A stretch of DNA of 64,000 nt from Brachypterus glaber. Its lineage: Eukaryota; Arthropoda; Insecta; Coleoptera; Kateretidae. Positions 1 through 11,315 of this stretch are shown here, one piece after another. A model generated the notes under the pieces. That model did no database searches, was not told the origin of the DNA, and worked only from the letters and a program-made list of their open reading frames with translations. Within the stretch, counting starts at the first letter, position 1. Each line of letters starts with the position of its first letter. Where the stretch lies: NCBI GenBank assembly GCA_958510825.1, contig OY294045.1:6313916-6377915 (forward strand), given 5' to 3'. The translations under genes were made by a program, and so were the position numbers.

Positions 1-125
1 AATTTTATTTTTGGTATATGATTCCTCAGGTCAAAATAAGAAAAATAAGTACATGAAAATAACATACGAAGATGGCCCTTATTAAGATTAGTTCACGTGC
101 AAAACCTCTTTGCTATAACCCAAAA
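1..125. repeat. Rearranged fragment of the 11.3-kb/46.3-kb long-palindrome element
   Basis: The stretch shares phrases with both arms of the element at 11,316-12,484 (for example GATTCCTCAGGTCAAAATA, then TTCACGTGCAAAACCTC). The two phrases lie much closer together here, so this is an internally deleted copy. It is cut by the window edge. Confidence 0.7.
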
Positions 126-151
126 GGTTTCTCCCAATCTGGAAACTTTTA

Positions 152-617
152 CCCTAGTAACAATTTTTGTCAAGTCTTGACCAAGTCTGGCTCGACATTC
201 TTGTCAAGAATTTCTTGATCAAGTAACTGCATCCAGATTTTGACAATTCTGGCGTAAGATACTGTCGACAGATTCTTGCTCAAGAATTGTCAAAGAATTG
301 CTACATATACTTCATCAAGATTCTTGGACAAGTCTTCAGCAAGAATGTAGCAAGAAAAATTGACAAGAAATTGAAAAGCGATCTGTATCATAATCAAATC
401 ATACTTGTTAGAGTAAGTCAAGATTCTTAATAAAGAATTTTGTCAAATTCTTGCTACAGGCTTGACGAACAGACTTGATAAAGTATTCCATAATCTTGCC
501 CAAGTCTGGATATAGAATCTTGATTAATTCTCTTGCTCAAGAATTGTCCAATTCTTTACAAAGAACTTTGTCAAGTACTCTGGTCAAGAAACTTGTCCAA
601 GATCAATGCTACTAGGA
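152..617. mobile_element. Motif-array MITE, TCTTGWCAAGA motif
   Basis: The left end reads CCCTAGTAACAA and the right end, in complement, reads (T)CCTAGTAGCATTG, so the ends are imperfect inverted repeats. The interior is crowded with CAAGAAT, TCTTGTCAAG, TTGATCAAG and similar permutations on both strands. There is no coding capacity. The ends resemble those of the element at 54,801-55,028, although the interior motif there is different. Confidence 0.65.
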
Positions 618-667
618 TAGCAAGTAAGATAGTTCGACAAAATAAATAATAATAAAAGAAACATTTA

Positions 668-1442
668 TAAAGAACCTGGCACACATATAGGGGGGTTCCT
701 GGGCCTCAGTCAAACCGCCTCAAATTTTTATATTTTGTAACTTCGGGGGTAAACATTAAATTAGGAAAATTGCAGCCAAATTAAATGACCAGTTTCGGAG
801 AAAAACGCTTTTAAAAATCTAAGTTTTTGACAGATTTTTTCACGTATATTAAGGTTACTTTTTACTTACTTAGTAATATTTATTAAAAGTTGTTGCTAGG
901 CAATCTCAATAATATATTTTACCTATGAAACTATGATGACAGATTTGTCAAGCCTCAGACTTATTTTTGGAAAAATATATCAAGAAAATCTAAAATACAT
1001 AATTATAAAATATTTGTCGATGTACCAAACCATGTTTCAACATAATCAAGCAAAAATCTGACAGAAAATATGCAAACACGTGGAAAATGCCAGCATGTGG
1101 AAGTTTCACAAAGTTTAAAATTTTTTATAGAACCACATGTAAGTAAATGATAATAAAGCCTTTTATGTAATATTTATCTTGCCTGTTCTTTAATTAATAG
1201 AGTACAATAAACTTAAAAGGCTAATTAAGGTAATATTTACGTAAGTAAAAAATAACCTTAATATACGTCAAAAAATCTGTCATAAAATTAGATTTTTAAA
1301 AGCGTTTTTCTCCGAAACTGGTCATTTAATTTGGCTGCAATTTTCCTAATTTAATGTTTACCCCCGAAGTTACAAAATATAAAAATTTGAGGCAGTTTGA
1401 CTGAGGCCCAGGAACCCCCCTATATGTGTGCCAGGTTCTTTA
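668..1442. mobile_element. MITE with ~220-bp terminal inverted repeats
   Basis: The sequence begins TAAAGAACCTGGCACAC and ends with the complement. The two arms (about 668-890 and 1,220-1,442) match almost base for base around an AT-rich centre of about 330 bp. It has no ORF. No clear target duplication was seen, so the superfamily is not assigned. Confidence 0.85.
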
Positions 1443-1679
1443 AACTATAGACATACTTATAGATTTAATTAACAAAAATTGCGTTTATTTAAGTATCTAT
1501 TTACTTGTTACCTCATGCTTGATAAAAATTTTGCAATGTAAATTTTAAAAATAAATAGAAACATCCTTGAGGTTTAAACTAGAAGGCAAACACTAAAAGT
1601 AAATCGTTTTAAAAACAAATAGAGGAGTGAAAGGAAGGAAGAACATGTTATATTAGGATTTATGTTATAACATATAATA

Positions 1680-2424
1680 CACTCAGAAAAATCTCATCTT
1701 GTAAAATCAATAAGAAATTATTTTAATTTGGAAAAATTGCCTTTTAAAATATTAAAAGTAAAAATTTTACATTTTAGTTATGAATAATATTAATTTAAAA
1801 AAATAATTTTTATATCAAAACGTTTTTCACTTTAAAGCAAAAGTATTGTCCCTTACTTTCTTATTTTAATGCTTTCTTGATAAAATTATAATATTTCCCT
1901 TTTGATTGTTTAAAAATATCAATATATTAAAAGAATTCTTTTGAAAATAACCATTTTTATATTTAAATCATTTACAAAGTTTACAAATGATTTAAAAGCA
2001 ACGAACTAATAACTCTTCTCTCTAGAATACGCATACCGTTAATATAAAGTATCTCCAACATCTCGTTTTTTTTGTAAACAAATAGTAGGTATATTCAGGC
2101 TTGAACAATAACAGTTACCAGTAACTGTTATTGTTTCTCTGTTAGAACAAAGCTGTGCGAGTAAGACAGTAAAATGTATATGTTGGCTACGTTTTTGTCA
2201 GTTTTTACAAATGAAATGCCTATTCTAGAGAGAAGAATTATTAGTTCGTTATTTAAAAGGAAACATTTTACAAATTACAATGAATATTTTTATTTTTACA
2301 ATGGCTTATAAAATTAAAAAATATCTTTTTGAATTAACAAAAACACTGTCGGAGCAAAAACATATTGGTTTTCTTTTTAATCATATCACTTTTGTTTGAT
2401 TTTACAACGATTTTTCTCTGAGTG
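1680..2424. mobile_element. Tc1/mariner-type MITE with nested palindromes
   Basis: The ends are CACTCAGAAAAATC and GATTTTTCTCTGAGTG, bounded by TA on both sides, as expected for Tc1/mariner-type elements. Inside, about 1,992-2,030 is the inverse of 2,216-2,252 (key word TTCTCTCTAGAATA). Near 2,103-2,134 a hairpin has 15-bp arms reading AACAATAACAGTTAC. It has no ORF. Confidence 0.65.
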
Positions 2425-2770
2425 TATTTATTTATTAAAATATTATATTATAACTAGACCTCGGTAGTTAGCGATTTGTTCATACGTCTATTGGCGTAGG
2501 TAAGTTTAGAACTGGTTAGAAGCGACTATAAGACGGCTGTCGGACAGCTGTCCCCCCTCTACAACAATGCGCCCGTCAGTGTATCTATGAAAAAGTTTAA
2601 AAAATATGACAAAAGATGAGTCATAGCTCGCAAGTCTCGGCCTGTGATTATAACTCTATGATGGGTTTGTGCACCATTAAAACCCGCGGAGACCCGTCAT
2701 TTTTAATAGGGAAACTATTAGTATATTAATTATAACATCTATCTATCATCTAAACAGGGATTTTTTTTTT
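2425..2770. other. Unassigned intergenic stretch
   Basis: Bases about 2,470-2,690 are more GC-rich than their surroundings but hold no ORF of note and no repeat that recurs in this window. Nothing is identified. Confidence 0.4.
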
Positions 2771-3460
2771 CAGATTTATTTCAAGTTTAAATTTTCAAGA
2801 CATTGGTCAATTAACTATCTTTTTGCATATATTTGATATTTTCAGCTCCTAAAATGTGGGCAGTAGGGCATGGTGGGACATTTTTTAAATGTAGAGTGGG
2901 GGTCGACACGACACGACTCGTGTGATACATTGTTTTAAAGCTTATAAAATTCTCTATTTAACCATATATTTGTTAGTTTTTTAAATATCTTTTTTAAGGA
3001 TTTAATTTTTCAATTTTTTTTAGCTAAAATATTAGATTTTTGAAGATTTTTTTTTGTAAATTTTTATTTATATCCATTAAAATTAGTTTAAAATCAAAAT
3101 TTAGGTTTTTTCAACTTTTGCAATTAATTTTTCAATAATTGTTTGATTTTTTTTAAGAAATTTTGACGAAAATACCCATTTTCAACCCTTTTAAACCCCC
3201 AAAAAAAATCTAAAAAAACTTAAAAATATATGGTCGAATAGAGAATTTTATAAGCTTTAAAATGATGTATCACACGACCCCCCTTTTTATTAAAAAAAAA
3301 CTCTCCATGCCCCCCCTGTCCACATTTTAGGAGCTAAAAATATCAAATATATGTAAAAAGATAGTTAAAGTTTTCTTATTTGTGAGTTCCAAATTTTAAG
3401 TCGATATCTCAAGTCATTCAAAAGTTAGGAGAGGGGTGACTTTTGGACCGCACGGTATAG
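2771..3460. mobile_element. Long-TIR MITE, left-truncated copy of the 21.7-kb element
   Basis: The arms at about 2,830-2,990 and 3,225-3,380 are inverted copies containing GCTCCTAAAATGTGG and TTTAAAGCTTATAAAATTC. The right end reads GACTTTTGGACCGCACGGTA, matching the right end of the fuller copy at 21,674-22,376. The matching outer left end is missing here. Confidence 0.8.
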
Positions 3461-3800
3461 TTATTCTAACTTTTTTTAACTTTAATAACTAACTTTAATA
3501 TATTGTTATTAATTAAATTATTTTTGTTTCTAACCGGATATAATCAATTTCAATTAATAAATAATATTTATTATTTATGTTTTATATAGAGACAATTAGA
3601 GATAATAATATGTGTAATTATTAACAAGTAAGTATATATTATTTTTGCTAATAAATTGGCTATACAACTAAAGATAAATATAAATTTTTTACTTTTAGTA
3701 GCCAGTAATTTAATTATTTTAACATTTAAAATTTATAATACGTATTTTTTATATAAAAATTATATAAAAAATAATATTATATAACATATAAATAATATAA

Positions 3801-4537
3801 TACAGGGTGATCCATAACTGGCATGCCAAAATTTAAAAGGTGATTCTAGATCCAAAAATATAAAAAAAGTTCCTATAAAGGTTGGTCCGGAAATGAGCCC
3901 TAAGGGATCTAGGGCCTTTTAAAATTGTAATAAAAATAAGGTTTTTAATTAATAACTCGGGTACCGTTTAAGCTAGAGCGGCGAGCTTTTGCATGTATAC
4001 TAGTATTAATAAGGGCAATAAGTTTATTTTAATTTATTTTTTTAATTTATCCAGAGGCGTGCCCAGACGGACAAAATATATGAGGCTTAAAACATTTTTG
4101 CCCCAAACTTTTCTATGTGTATGTTTTTTGGACTTGTTGTAAAAAATATAGATTTCTAGAGTAAAAATACATATAAAATATCATATAGTGTAACACTGTA
4201 GGAGCAACCGTTATCAAAAAAAAAAATGCAATTAAGAGGAAGTAACATTTTGTGCCACCAAAAACGTTACTTTTTAAAAGGCTATTACTCCTTTAATATT
4301 AAATTTAGGTGTTTTGGTGTATAATACTTTTTTGCTCAGTTTTAAATGCGAATCACCCTGCAGCATTAAAATTTTATTGGTGCTTTTTTTTGTTCCCCAT
4401 TCAATACGTCATCTTCGAAGGGCCGTAGCTCCCTTAGGGCTCATTTCCGGACCAACCTTTATAGAAACTTTTTTTCATATTTTTGGATGTAGAATCACCT
4501 CTTAAATTTCGGTACGCGAGTTCTGGAACAGGCTGTA
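3801..4537. mobile_element. MITE of the TACAGGGTG-end group
   Basis: It begins TACAGGGTGATCC and ends GGCTGTA. The subterminal parts are inverted: GGAAATGAGCCCTAAGGGA on the left versus TTAGGGCTCATTTCC on the right. Its layout resembles the elements at 11,316-12,484 and 46,264-47,383, including the words 'agggagctac' or 'gtagctccctta' and 'cgtgcccagac'. There is no transposase. Confidence 0.75.
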
Positions 4538-4649
4538 TATTATGTTACCAAAATATTCATCATAAATAAATTATTTATTTAGATTTAAATACACATACAA
4601 AAGCCAAACGGTTTTCTTGATACATTAGTGATATAAAATTATTAAATAT

Positions 4650-4790
4650 TTAATTGTTCCGCGGTAAACATACCCCCTATTTGGGGGGGGGGTAGCCAAA
4701 ATATGAAATCTCTACAGCCTTTAATAACGCGAGAAACGAGGTGTGAAGTGTATGAATTTTGGTACAATTTGCGTTACGTAATACTTAAAC
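4650..4790. repeat. Dispersed repeat containing ATAACGCGAGAAACG
   Basis: A run of C and G (CCCCCTATTTGGGGG) is followed by GTAGCCAAAATATGAAATC. The same block recurs at 15,700-15,800, and inverted at 14,505-14,582. Function unknown. Confidence 0.7.
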
Positions 4791-4795
4791 GTTCC

Positions 4796-5400
4796 CTAAG
4801 AGGAAAAATAAAGCTTTTTTTTACTAGTCTGTAAAATTTATGGACGACGCAAAGCGGAGTCCGGAAACTACAGACGAGTAAAAATTGCACTGTTCCTCTG
4901 AGTGAAACATACTATTTTTTCTTCATATATATTTTTTTTTTAAATATTAATTTTTGAATTTAATTTATTCAGTATTAAAGTATGTTTTTTTTTTTATTAA
5001 AATAGGCCAATAAAACCCTTTCGAAATAAACTTAAACCTTCCTTAGCTCATTTTAAATTTTTTTCGTAGGCTAAATCGTACACTTTTCGCGATTTTGATG
5101 GTAACTTGTCTAATGTAGCATTTGCAATTTCGGAGAGATTTATAGGTGTATACACCATATATTCGTCTTTAGCCATTTTAAATTAATTTCACAGAATCTC
5201 GAGTTAACCACCTGTTTACATAATAAACAAACAAGTTTGAAGTATGGCTGTCATCAAAGTCAAAGAGTGCTGCCGCCAGTGGTGGTTTTGCTAACTAACT
5301 TTTTTTACGGCGTACAACAATGAACTCTGTAAAAAAATAGATCACTTCTAACTAGTGTGTTCACTTATAAAATATGAACATTTTAGTGCGCTTGAAGAAA
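4796..5400 (-). mobile_element. Repeat copy 1: terminal hairpin plus a 42-codon ORF
   Basis: The left part (4,796-4,910) can fold: ACTAGTCTGTA pairs with the later TACAGACGAGT, around a centre containing CGCAAAGCGGAGTCC. The rest contains a short minus-strand ORF (5,048-5,176). A second copy with the same order of parts lies at 17,388-17,940, so this is a dispersed mobile unit. The superfamily is uncertain. Confidence 0.7.
5048..5176 (-). CDS. Short ORF, possible N-terminal remnant of a recombinase-like transposon protein
   Basis: The ORF has 42 codons, starts with ATG and ends K-N-L-K-stop. Its core reads NLSEIANATLDKLPSKSRK followed by VYDLAYEKN. The 'LPSKSRKVYDLAYEK' pattern resembles the start of the core-binding region of tyrosine-recombinase-like proteins in Crypton-type elements; this is recognition by eye, not a search. 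The paralogous ORF at 17,560-17,688 has the same length and the same stop position but several substitutions. It is probably a truncated transposon gene, and no function is claimed. Confidence 0.3.
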   Translation of the reverse strand: MAKDEYMVYTPINLSEIANATLDKLPSKSRKVYDLAYEKNLK

Positions 5401-5639
5401 AAGATAATTTCTCTTATGAATCTGAGGAAAAAGGATATTTTCTTATCTGGTGTATTATGATAATATGGATATCATACAAAAGTTCATATTATAGTTTAAT
5501 TTTATATTATTAATTTAATAATTTTATCCTGTGTTCATTTTCACCGGATTTCTGCATAGTATTAATTTGATAAGCACTTGTATTTTTTTTATTCCACTTT
5601 CATACAAATATATAAAAAACAATAAAAGTTAACCTCATA

Positions 5640-6530
5640 AAATTATTTTAGAAACCTTCTTTATTTTTGACTTTTGCTTTCCCATTTTGAAAATTTTCAA
5701 AATTTCGGAAAGCCTTGTATTCGTGCAAAAATTTTCAATTTTTTTTTGTGTATTTTTGCGTTTTATGACGTTTTATGTCGATATAAATCAATTTCGAGCA
5801 AAAAAAAATTGTCGCTCGATCGGTCGGTCGGTCGGTCGATCGGTCTGTCCGGGAAATCTTGTGGGCACGATAACTTAAGAACGCTTTAAGCTAGAGACTT
5901 GAAATTTGGCATACAGGTATGTTACCAAAAGTTCTCGCTCGGGATTGTTTTTGGTAAACATTGGGGAGCGGCAAGGGGGCCAAATGGGGAAAAATATATT
6001 TTTTTTAGAAAAATTTGAAAATTGCTATATATGGGTTTTTGAGGTTGCTGAAATTAAATCTGATAAAAAAAAACTTTTCTAATTCCACCCCCGAGGGGGT
6101 GAGGGGGTAAATATTTTTCAATATTATTAATAATTTCTTCAAAATTGGTATATAGGGGGTTTTGGAGTCGACGAATATGAATCTGATAATATTTTTTTTC
6201 TAATTTCACCCGCTGAGGGGAGGGGGTAGTTTTCGTGAAAACTGGTGTATTGGGGTTTTTGAGGTTGCTGAAAGTGAATCTGATAATAAAATTTTTCTAA
6301 ATCCACCCCCTGAGGAGTGGGGGATAGTTTTCGTGAAAATTGTTATATTGGGGTTTTTGAGGTTGTTGAAAGTGAATCTGATTATAAAAAAATTCTAACT
6401 TCACCCCTAAAGGGGCAGAGGGTAGTTTTCGTGAAAATTGGTATATTAAGGTTTTTATGGTTGCTGAAAGTGAATCTGATATTAAAAAATCCATTTTACG
6501 GGCGGAAGTAAAAAAATGGAAAAGCTCTTT
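5640..6530. repeat. Repeat with (GGTC)n tract and five ~98-bp tandem units
   Basis: A (GGTC)n microsatellite sits at about 5,821-5,850, followed by CACGATAACTTAAGAACG. Related wording accompanies (GGAC)n-type tracts at 43,860 and 45,950. From 6,013 to 6,500, five units follow one another with periods of about 122, 97, 98 and 98. Each contains GGGTTTTTGAGGTTGCTGAA, AATCTGAT, a C-rich/G-rich word and TAGTTTTCGTGAAAA. Small ORFs across the array are by-products. Confidence 0.8.
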
Positions 6531-6843
6531 TACTGGGCAGTGTATTTAACTTTAAATTATTAAACTAAAAAGGATACTTTCTTTACCATGATATTATTAT
6601 AAAATTATATTGTTAATATCCAGAAACTTTAAGATATCAATTATATACAAGAGTTCATAATATTTGAAATTTGATATTGCGGTTCATTTTCACCAACTTT
6701 CTCTATAGTTAGTTTTTTGTATGTTTTTTATTTATTTTTTTATTATTGAATTAATATTATTGATTTAACAAGCAAATTCTCTTCAGAATCCTAAGAGAAA
6801 TAGTATTTTCATATATAATTACATAAGAGGCTGAGAATTATGC

Positions 6844-6964
6844 GGGAAAAATTCACTGTTTTCATGAAATATTGCTGTCTGGAAATAATTACGACCGGGG
6901 CGTCGCCCCTGGAGTAATTATTTCCTTTGACAGTAAATTTGAATGAAAACTGTGAATTTTTCCC
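6844..6964. mobile_element. Foldback hairpin with GC-rich tip
   Basis: GGGAAAAATTCAC at the left pairs with GTGAATTTTTCCC at the right, and GGAAATAATTAC pairs with GTAATTATTTCC. The tip contains GGGGCGTCGCCCC. The whole 121-bp unit folds into one imperfect hairpin. Confidence 0.7.
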
Positions 6965-7104
6965 AAAGATTATTTTTAGATTTACAATATGTCAAACCAG
7001 CTTTTATATTCTTTTCATCGCAAAATTATATAAATTCAATTGCTAAACTAAAACCTTTTTTGTGCATTTTTAAATTGCAAATTATGGTTCTGTCAATAGT
7101 TTAA

Positions 7105-7230
7105 GGCCTATCCAGAAGCTTGCAAACATAAGAATGCGATGCCGTGATTGGCTTACAATATACATGGCGACACATCAAGCCAATAACGGCATCGCATGTA
7201 TTATGTTTTTATGCGAGCCTGTGAATAGGC
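7105..7230. mobile_element. Foldback MITE, ~126 bp
   Basis: Arms pair over most of their length: GCGATGCCGTGATTGGCTT on the left versus AAGCCAATAACGGCATCGC on the right, with CCTATCC near the left end opposite GAATAGG at the right. It is non-coding. Confidence 0.75.
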
Positions 7231-7251
7231 AGTCACTTACTGCAGTACTGA

Positions 7252-7271
7252 CTAGCGCAGTACTGCGCTAG
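7252..7271. repeat. Perfect 20-bp palindrome
   Basis: CTAGCGCAGTACTGCGCTAG equals its own reverse complement. It lies just outside the preceding foldback unit. The role is unknown. Confidence 0.75.
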
Positions 7272-8179
7272 GCTTGCAAGCATGTTCATAAAAGTCAACC
7301 TATAAAAACTGTCATTACGGTTTATAAAAAGAATATTTTGAGGTATTTTTTGGTAAATAATAAAAAGAATTTTTTTTTTTTGAGACAAGACCACTTGCAT
7401 TTCACACAAGATCAAAGAATTTTAAGTTAAAGAATCATAAAGATCATGTGAATTATATTTTCATGTTAAGAGAAGGCGCTTTTGAACGTATTCAAGAGTG
7501 CGAAGCATTTGGCCTAATTTCATATGTCTTACTGCAAGGATCTTTTTTTCAGTGTATAGGGGTGGATCATCGCCTTCTAGATACCTTAGGTTTCTGCTCC
7601 AATAGAGTCTATTTTTTTAATGATGCCCCATTTTAGATAACCTTAGCTGTTTTTCGTGATTCTGATGACGAAGATGATGCTCAATTTCACCGGCTTTCTG
7701 CATATTATTAATTTTATTTTTATTGATTTAATGTTATTGATATTTGACAAGCATCTATAATTTTTGTTTCAAATATAGTAAAAACAATGAAAAACTAACG
7801 TCACAGAGTAACTAGAAACTTTTATGTAATAACACATAAATTTATGTACAAGGACAGTCGTTCCGGTCGCAAGCCGGTAGAATTACCATTAAACAAGTTA
7901 ATTACAAACATTAATAATTAGTATTGTAAAATGTTCTCCAAGTACTAACAATTATTTATTTTTTACTTGGCCCAAATTCTTCAAGAGGGACAAGTGTAAG
8001 AATGTAATCTCTTGCGCATGACATAAGCTTGGTGATAATCGCTTGGTTTTACAATCACCTTATCTAAAAAATGTCACATAAATATGTATCTTTAAATAGT
8101 AAGAACTTAAAATCTAAAAATGCCAACTCAAATTGTAGTAGTAGTAGTAGTAGCAGAATATTATACAAATATTATTATA
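7272..8179. other. Unassigned intergenic stretch
   Basis: AT-rich sequence with only chance-length ORFs. A (GTA)n microsatellite lies at about 8,135-8,154. No gene or recurring repeat was recognised. Confidence 0.4.
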
Positions 8180-8602
8180 GTTTATTTTTTTAAGGTATAG
8201 TTATTTTAAATTTGCCGCTAAATACTCCACAAAGTCCGATTGACACTGAAGCATGTGGCTTGTTTTGAATGTCAACATAACCAAAATTTATAATTTTTGT
8301 TTACTTACTTTGTTTTTTATGATATTTTGATGTAAAAAAAGAGAATTGATAAAGCTGTTGCTAAAAACACTTTTGTATTACTGTAGAAACAAAATTTGCT
8401 TATAAAATCTCTGTTATTCGAATAATTTAGAGGAATAAACCATTGCTTTGTTCTCGTTAATGGCACGTCAACGTTTTACGGTTGTGCAAATTGGGCCTAG
8501 TAATTTCACTTACGACGCATGCGTATCTTACGTTGCTATGGTAATTTCGAGATTGTTTACAAGCGGGAAGGTTTAAAATAACTATACCTTAAAAAAATAA
8601 AC
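8180..8602. mobile_element. MITE with ~30-bp terminal inverted repeats
   Basis: The left end GTTTATTTTTTTAAGGTATA and its complement at the right end close a 423-bp unit. The interior is comparatively GC-rich near the right (8,460-8,570) and non-coding. Confidence 0.7.
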
Positions 8603-9035
8603 TTTAGTAGGATTGGTTAAATTTTGTGAATTCTTAAGGCTTAAAATATTAGTTCAATTGCAATTGCAATTGCAATAAATCAATCACAATTAGGATATTA
8701 AATTAAACTCCATTATCTTTTATATGTCTATTTTTATTTCCTTAAAAGGAATTAAACGTTTTTATTGCTTTCTAATGTTAAGGAAATGTTTAGTTGTAAA
8801 AAAAACAGTTGCCTAAGAAGTTTCTAGATGGATCTTTGACATTTTCATAAATGTCAAACCAACAAATAAACATCAATATTATTTTAACAACGTAATAAGC
8901 AGGTATCGTTTTTACGCATAAAGATGGAGAGCTAGGGGGAAAAAGATGATTTTCTCTTTAGAATGATTTTGTGTAATTTAAAATTGAATTTTTAAAACGA
9001 TATTTTCTACCAAGTAGTAAATATTAAACATTTTT
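8603..9035. other. Unassigned intergenic stretch
   Basis: AT-rich DNA with a short CAATTG repeat near 8,655. Nothing else is recognised. Confidence 0.35.
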
Positions 9036-9167
9036 GCCTGTTTGGAACCTAAGGCCAGATTTGTTATGAATTATAAGTGGTTACAGTAAAACATAGCAGA
9101 ACAACGTTATGTTTTACTGTAACAACTTGTATTTCATAACAAATGTTGCCTGGGGTTCCAAATAGGC
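9036..9167. mobile_element. Foldback MITE, ~132 bp
   Basis: GCCTGTTTGGAACC at the left is mirrored by GGTTCCAAATAGGC at the right, and GTTACAGTAAAACATA by TATGTTTTACTGTAAC. The phrase ACAAGTTGTTACAGTAAAAC recurs near 23,970, indicating a dispersed family. Confidence 0.75.
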
Positions 9168-9323
9168 AAATAGGCAGTGTAAGGATGCTATTTTTTTAAA
9201 CTTAATATTGCACGTGTTAACGAGGTGCTATGGACCTGAATTTTGGTAAGCATATGTTTTTATCAATTTGAAACAATATACATAAAACATAAAAATTCTA
9301 TAGAATCTATAATTTATTTGAGT

Positions 9324-10205
9324 CGTATTTACAGTATTATTAATTTGAGCCATTTCGCCTCAATGATTATTTATATAGATAAAAAATCTAAAACAGAAAA
9401 TAAAATTATAATGTTCTTATCAGGCGCACCTATTTCCAGATGCGCTGTTAAGGTATTGGGTTTAAAATAATACTTATCTGCTACATCTTTACATAAAAAA
9501 TATTATTAGTCAATACCTTACCAAAGTTTAAAAATTTTGCCTAAATAAAGAATTTTCAACAAAATTCTTGATAAATCGTTAAAATAATTAAAAAAGAACG
9601 AAAAACTGAATAAAAGTTAACTTCTAACGTTTTAAGATCTAATATTATCCCATTTTCAACGAAAATTATTATTTTTTGAAACAATTTGTGCAATATTTGG
9701 CTTTATCAATTAAAATATGACAAATGTCAAAATACACCTTTTTATTGTTACGGGTCTCTTTGTTTCAATTACCTCAAAATTACATATTTAGACATTTCTC
9801 ATATTTTGATTAATAAAGCCAAATATTGCACAAATTATTTCAAAAACTAATAATTTTCTTTGAAAACGGGATAAGATTAGATCCCGAAACGTTAGAAGTT
9901 AACTTTTATTTAAGTAGTTTCTCGTTTCTTTTTTAATAATTTTAACGATTTATCAAGAATTTTATTAGAAATTCTTTGTTTAGGCAAAATTTTTAAACTT
10001 TTGGTAAGGTATTGACTAATAATATTTTTTAGGTAAAGAAGATATAGCAGATAAGTATTATTTTAAACGCAATACCTTACTAGCGCATCTAGAAATAGGT
10101 GCGCCTGATAAGAACATTTTAATTTTATTTTCTGTTTTAGATTTTTTATCCATATAAATAATCATTGAGGCGAAATGGCTCAAATTAATAATGCTGTAAA
10201 TAAAA
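9324..10205. mobile_element. Long palindrome with ~430-bp arms
   Basis: The sequence from about 9,324 reads outward to 10,205 as its own inverse, with a centre near 9,770. Matched landmarks include CATTTCGCCTCAATGATTAT versus its complement near 10,160, and AGGCGCACCTATTTC versus GAAATAGGTGCGCCT. The mismatches are few and scattered. No protein is encoded. It is probably a foldback DNA element. Confidence 0.8.
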
Positions 10206-11037
10206 ATCTATGTTTTAGGACCACTTAAATACCTAGATATTAAAATATATTCAGTTTATATTTTACCTATATCTATAAATTTAGATTGTATTGTTAAAAT
10301 TTATGTATTATAATTCATCAGGTTTTATTCCAACTACTTAGTATCTATTTATATAAATTAATAACTGTTCTAGCCTTGACTAGAATGGCTAAAAAAATTC
10401 ATTACTTTAGATATTATTCTTCTTGGTATTTTAAAAGGTTATTCTCATTCGTTCATCAGCATTTTTTATCCATTTGTCAAAGTAGAAAAATAAAATAATA
10501 TATCGATACCTCATATCTAAACTGTTGTGTCTTGAAAGTATGTAGATTCATAAACTCGTCCAGAAATGACACTACTGTCAGGTAGACTCCCTCTAATACA
10601 GAAATCTATTATTTTCCGAAATCCTACATATGACTGATACTCTGCGGGTTAAAATTTTAGCGGTAGGTTAGGTACCATTAGTATGTATTATTTGACACGC
10701 GGTTTTAAAGCTACCGAAAGAATGTGTATGCCTCTTACTTGTACGCACCCTGCCTTATGACGCTTTAATCGTAAAGTTCAGAGCACGCTAGTCGCTTCGA
10801 GTATACCTCCCCCTTTCGCCGTAGCTTACTTACCGTGTGTCAAACTATTTATATAATTATTTACATAGTGCACAGTCCACCTTCCAGTGGTGTCATCCCG
10901 TATAACATTTGTGAACTTTTAAACATGTCAGCGGCTTAAGTCGAGTATTAGCTCGTCGTCATTTTCGTTTTTTTTTTTTTTTAATTTTAATACAGAAATA
11001 TTTCAGTACATATTAATTTTAAAAATTGAATAGTTTA
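10206..11037. other. Unassigned intergenic stretch
   Basis: It contains a moderately GC-rich part at 10,560-10,960 without a useful ORF and a short poly-T. Nothing is identified. Confidence 0.35.
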
Positions 11038-11278
11038 AAAGTTAAAAAGTACAATATAGTCATATTATTGGTGCAGGTCGCTAACAAAACTACTTTACAC
11101 TACAATATTTCAACAACGCTTTGACACAGATACTTAAATTTTGGACCAACATTTTCAACGTGGCAAAAAACTTTGGTCAAAATTTCAAGCCTTTGTGTCA
11201 AAGCGTTATTGAAATATCGTAGTGTCAAGTTGTATTACAACCTATTTACACCATTAATATGACTTTAACTTTTTTAAC
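11038..11278. mobile_element. Foldback MITE, ~240 bp
   Basis: AAGTTAAAAAGTACAATATA on the left has a near-complement in TATGACTTTAACTTTTTTAAC on the right (each quoted loosely). The inner arms share CTTTGACACAGATAC versus TTTGTGTCAAAGCG and ACTACAATATTTCAA versus TTGAAATATCGTAGT. Confidence 0.7.
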
Positions 11279-11315
11279 ATGGTAAAAACATAAATATTAG
11301 TAAAAAAACATAACG

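Noticed and set aside
7233..7636. Minus 60-codon and plus 62-codon ORFs near a perfect palindrome
   Set aside because: Chance-length frames in AT-rich DNA with no splice signals or recognisable motifs.
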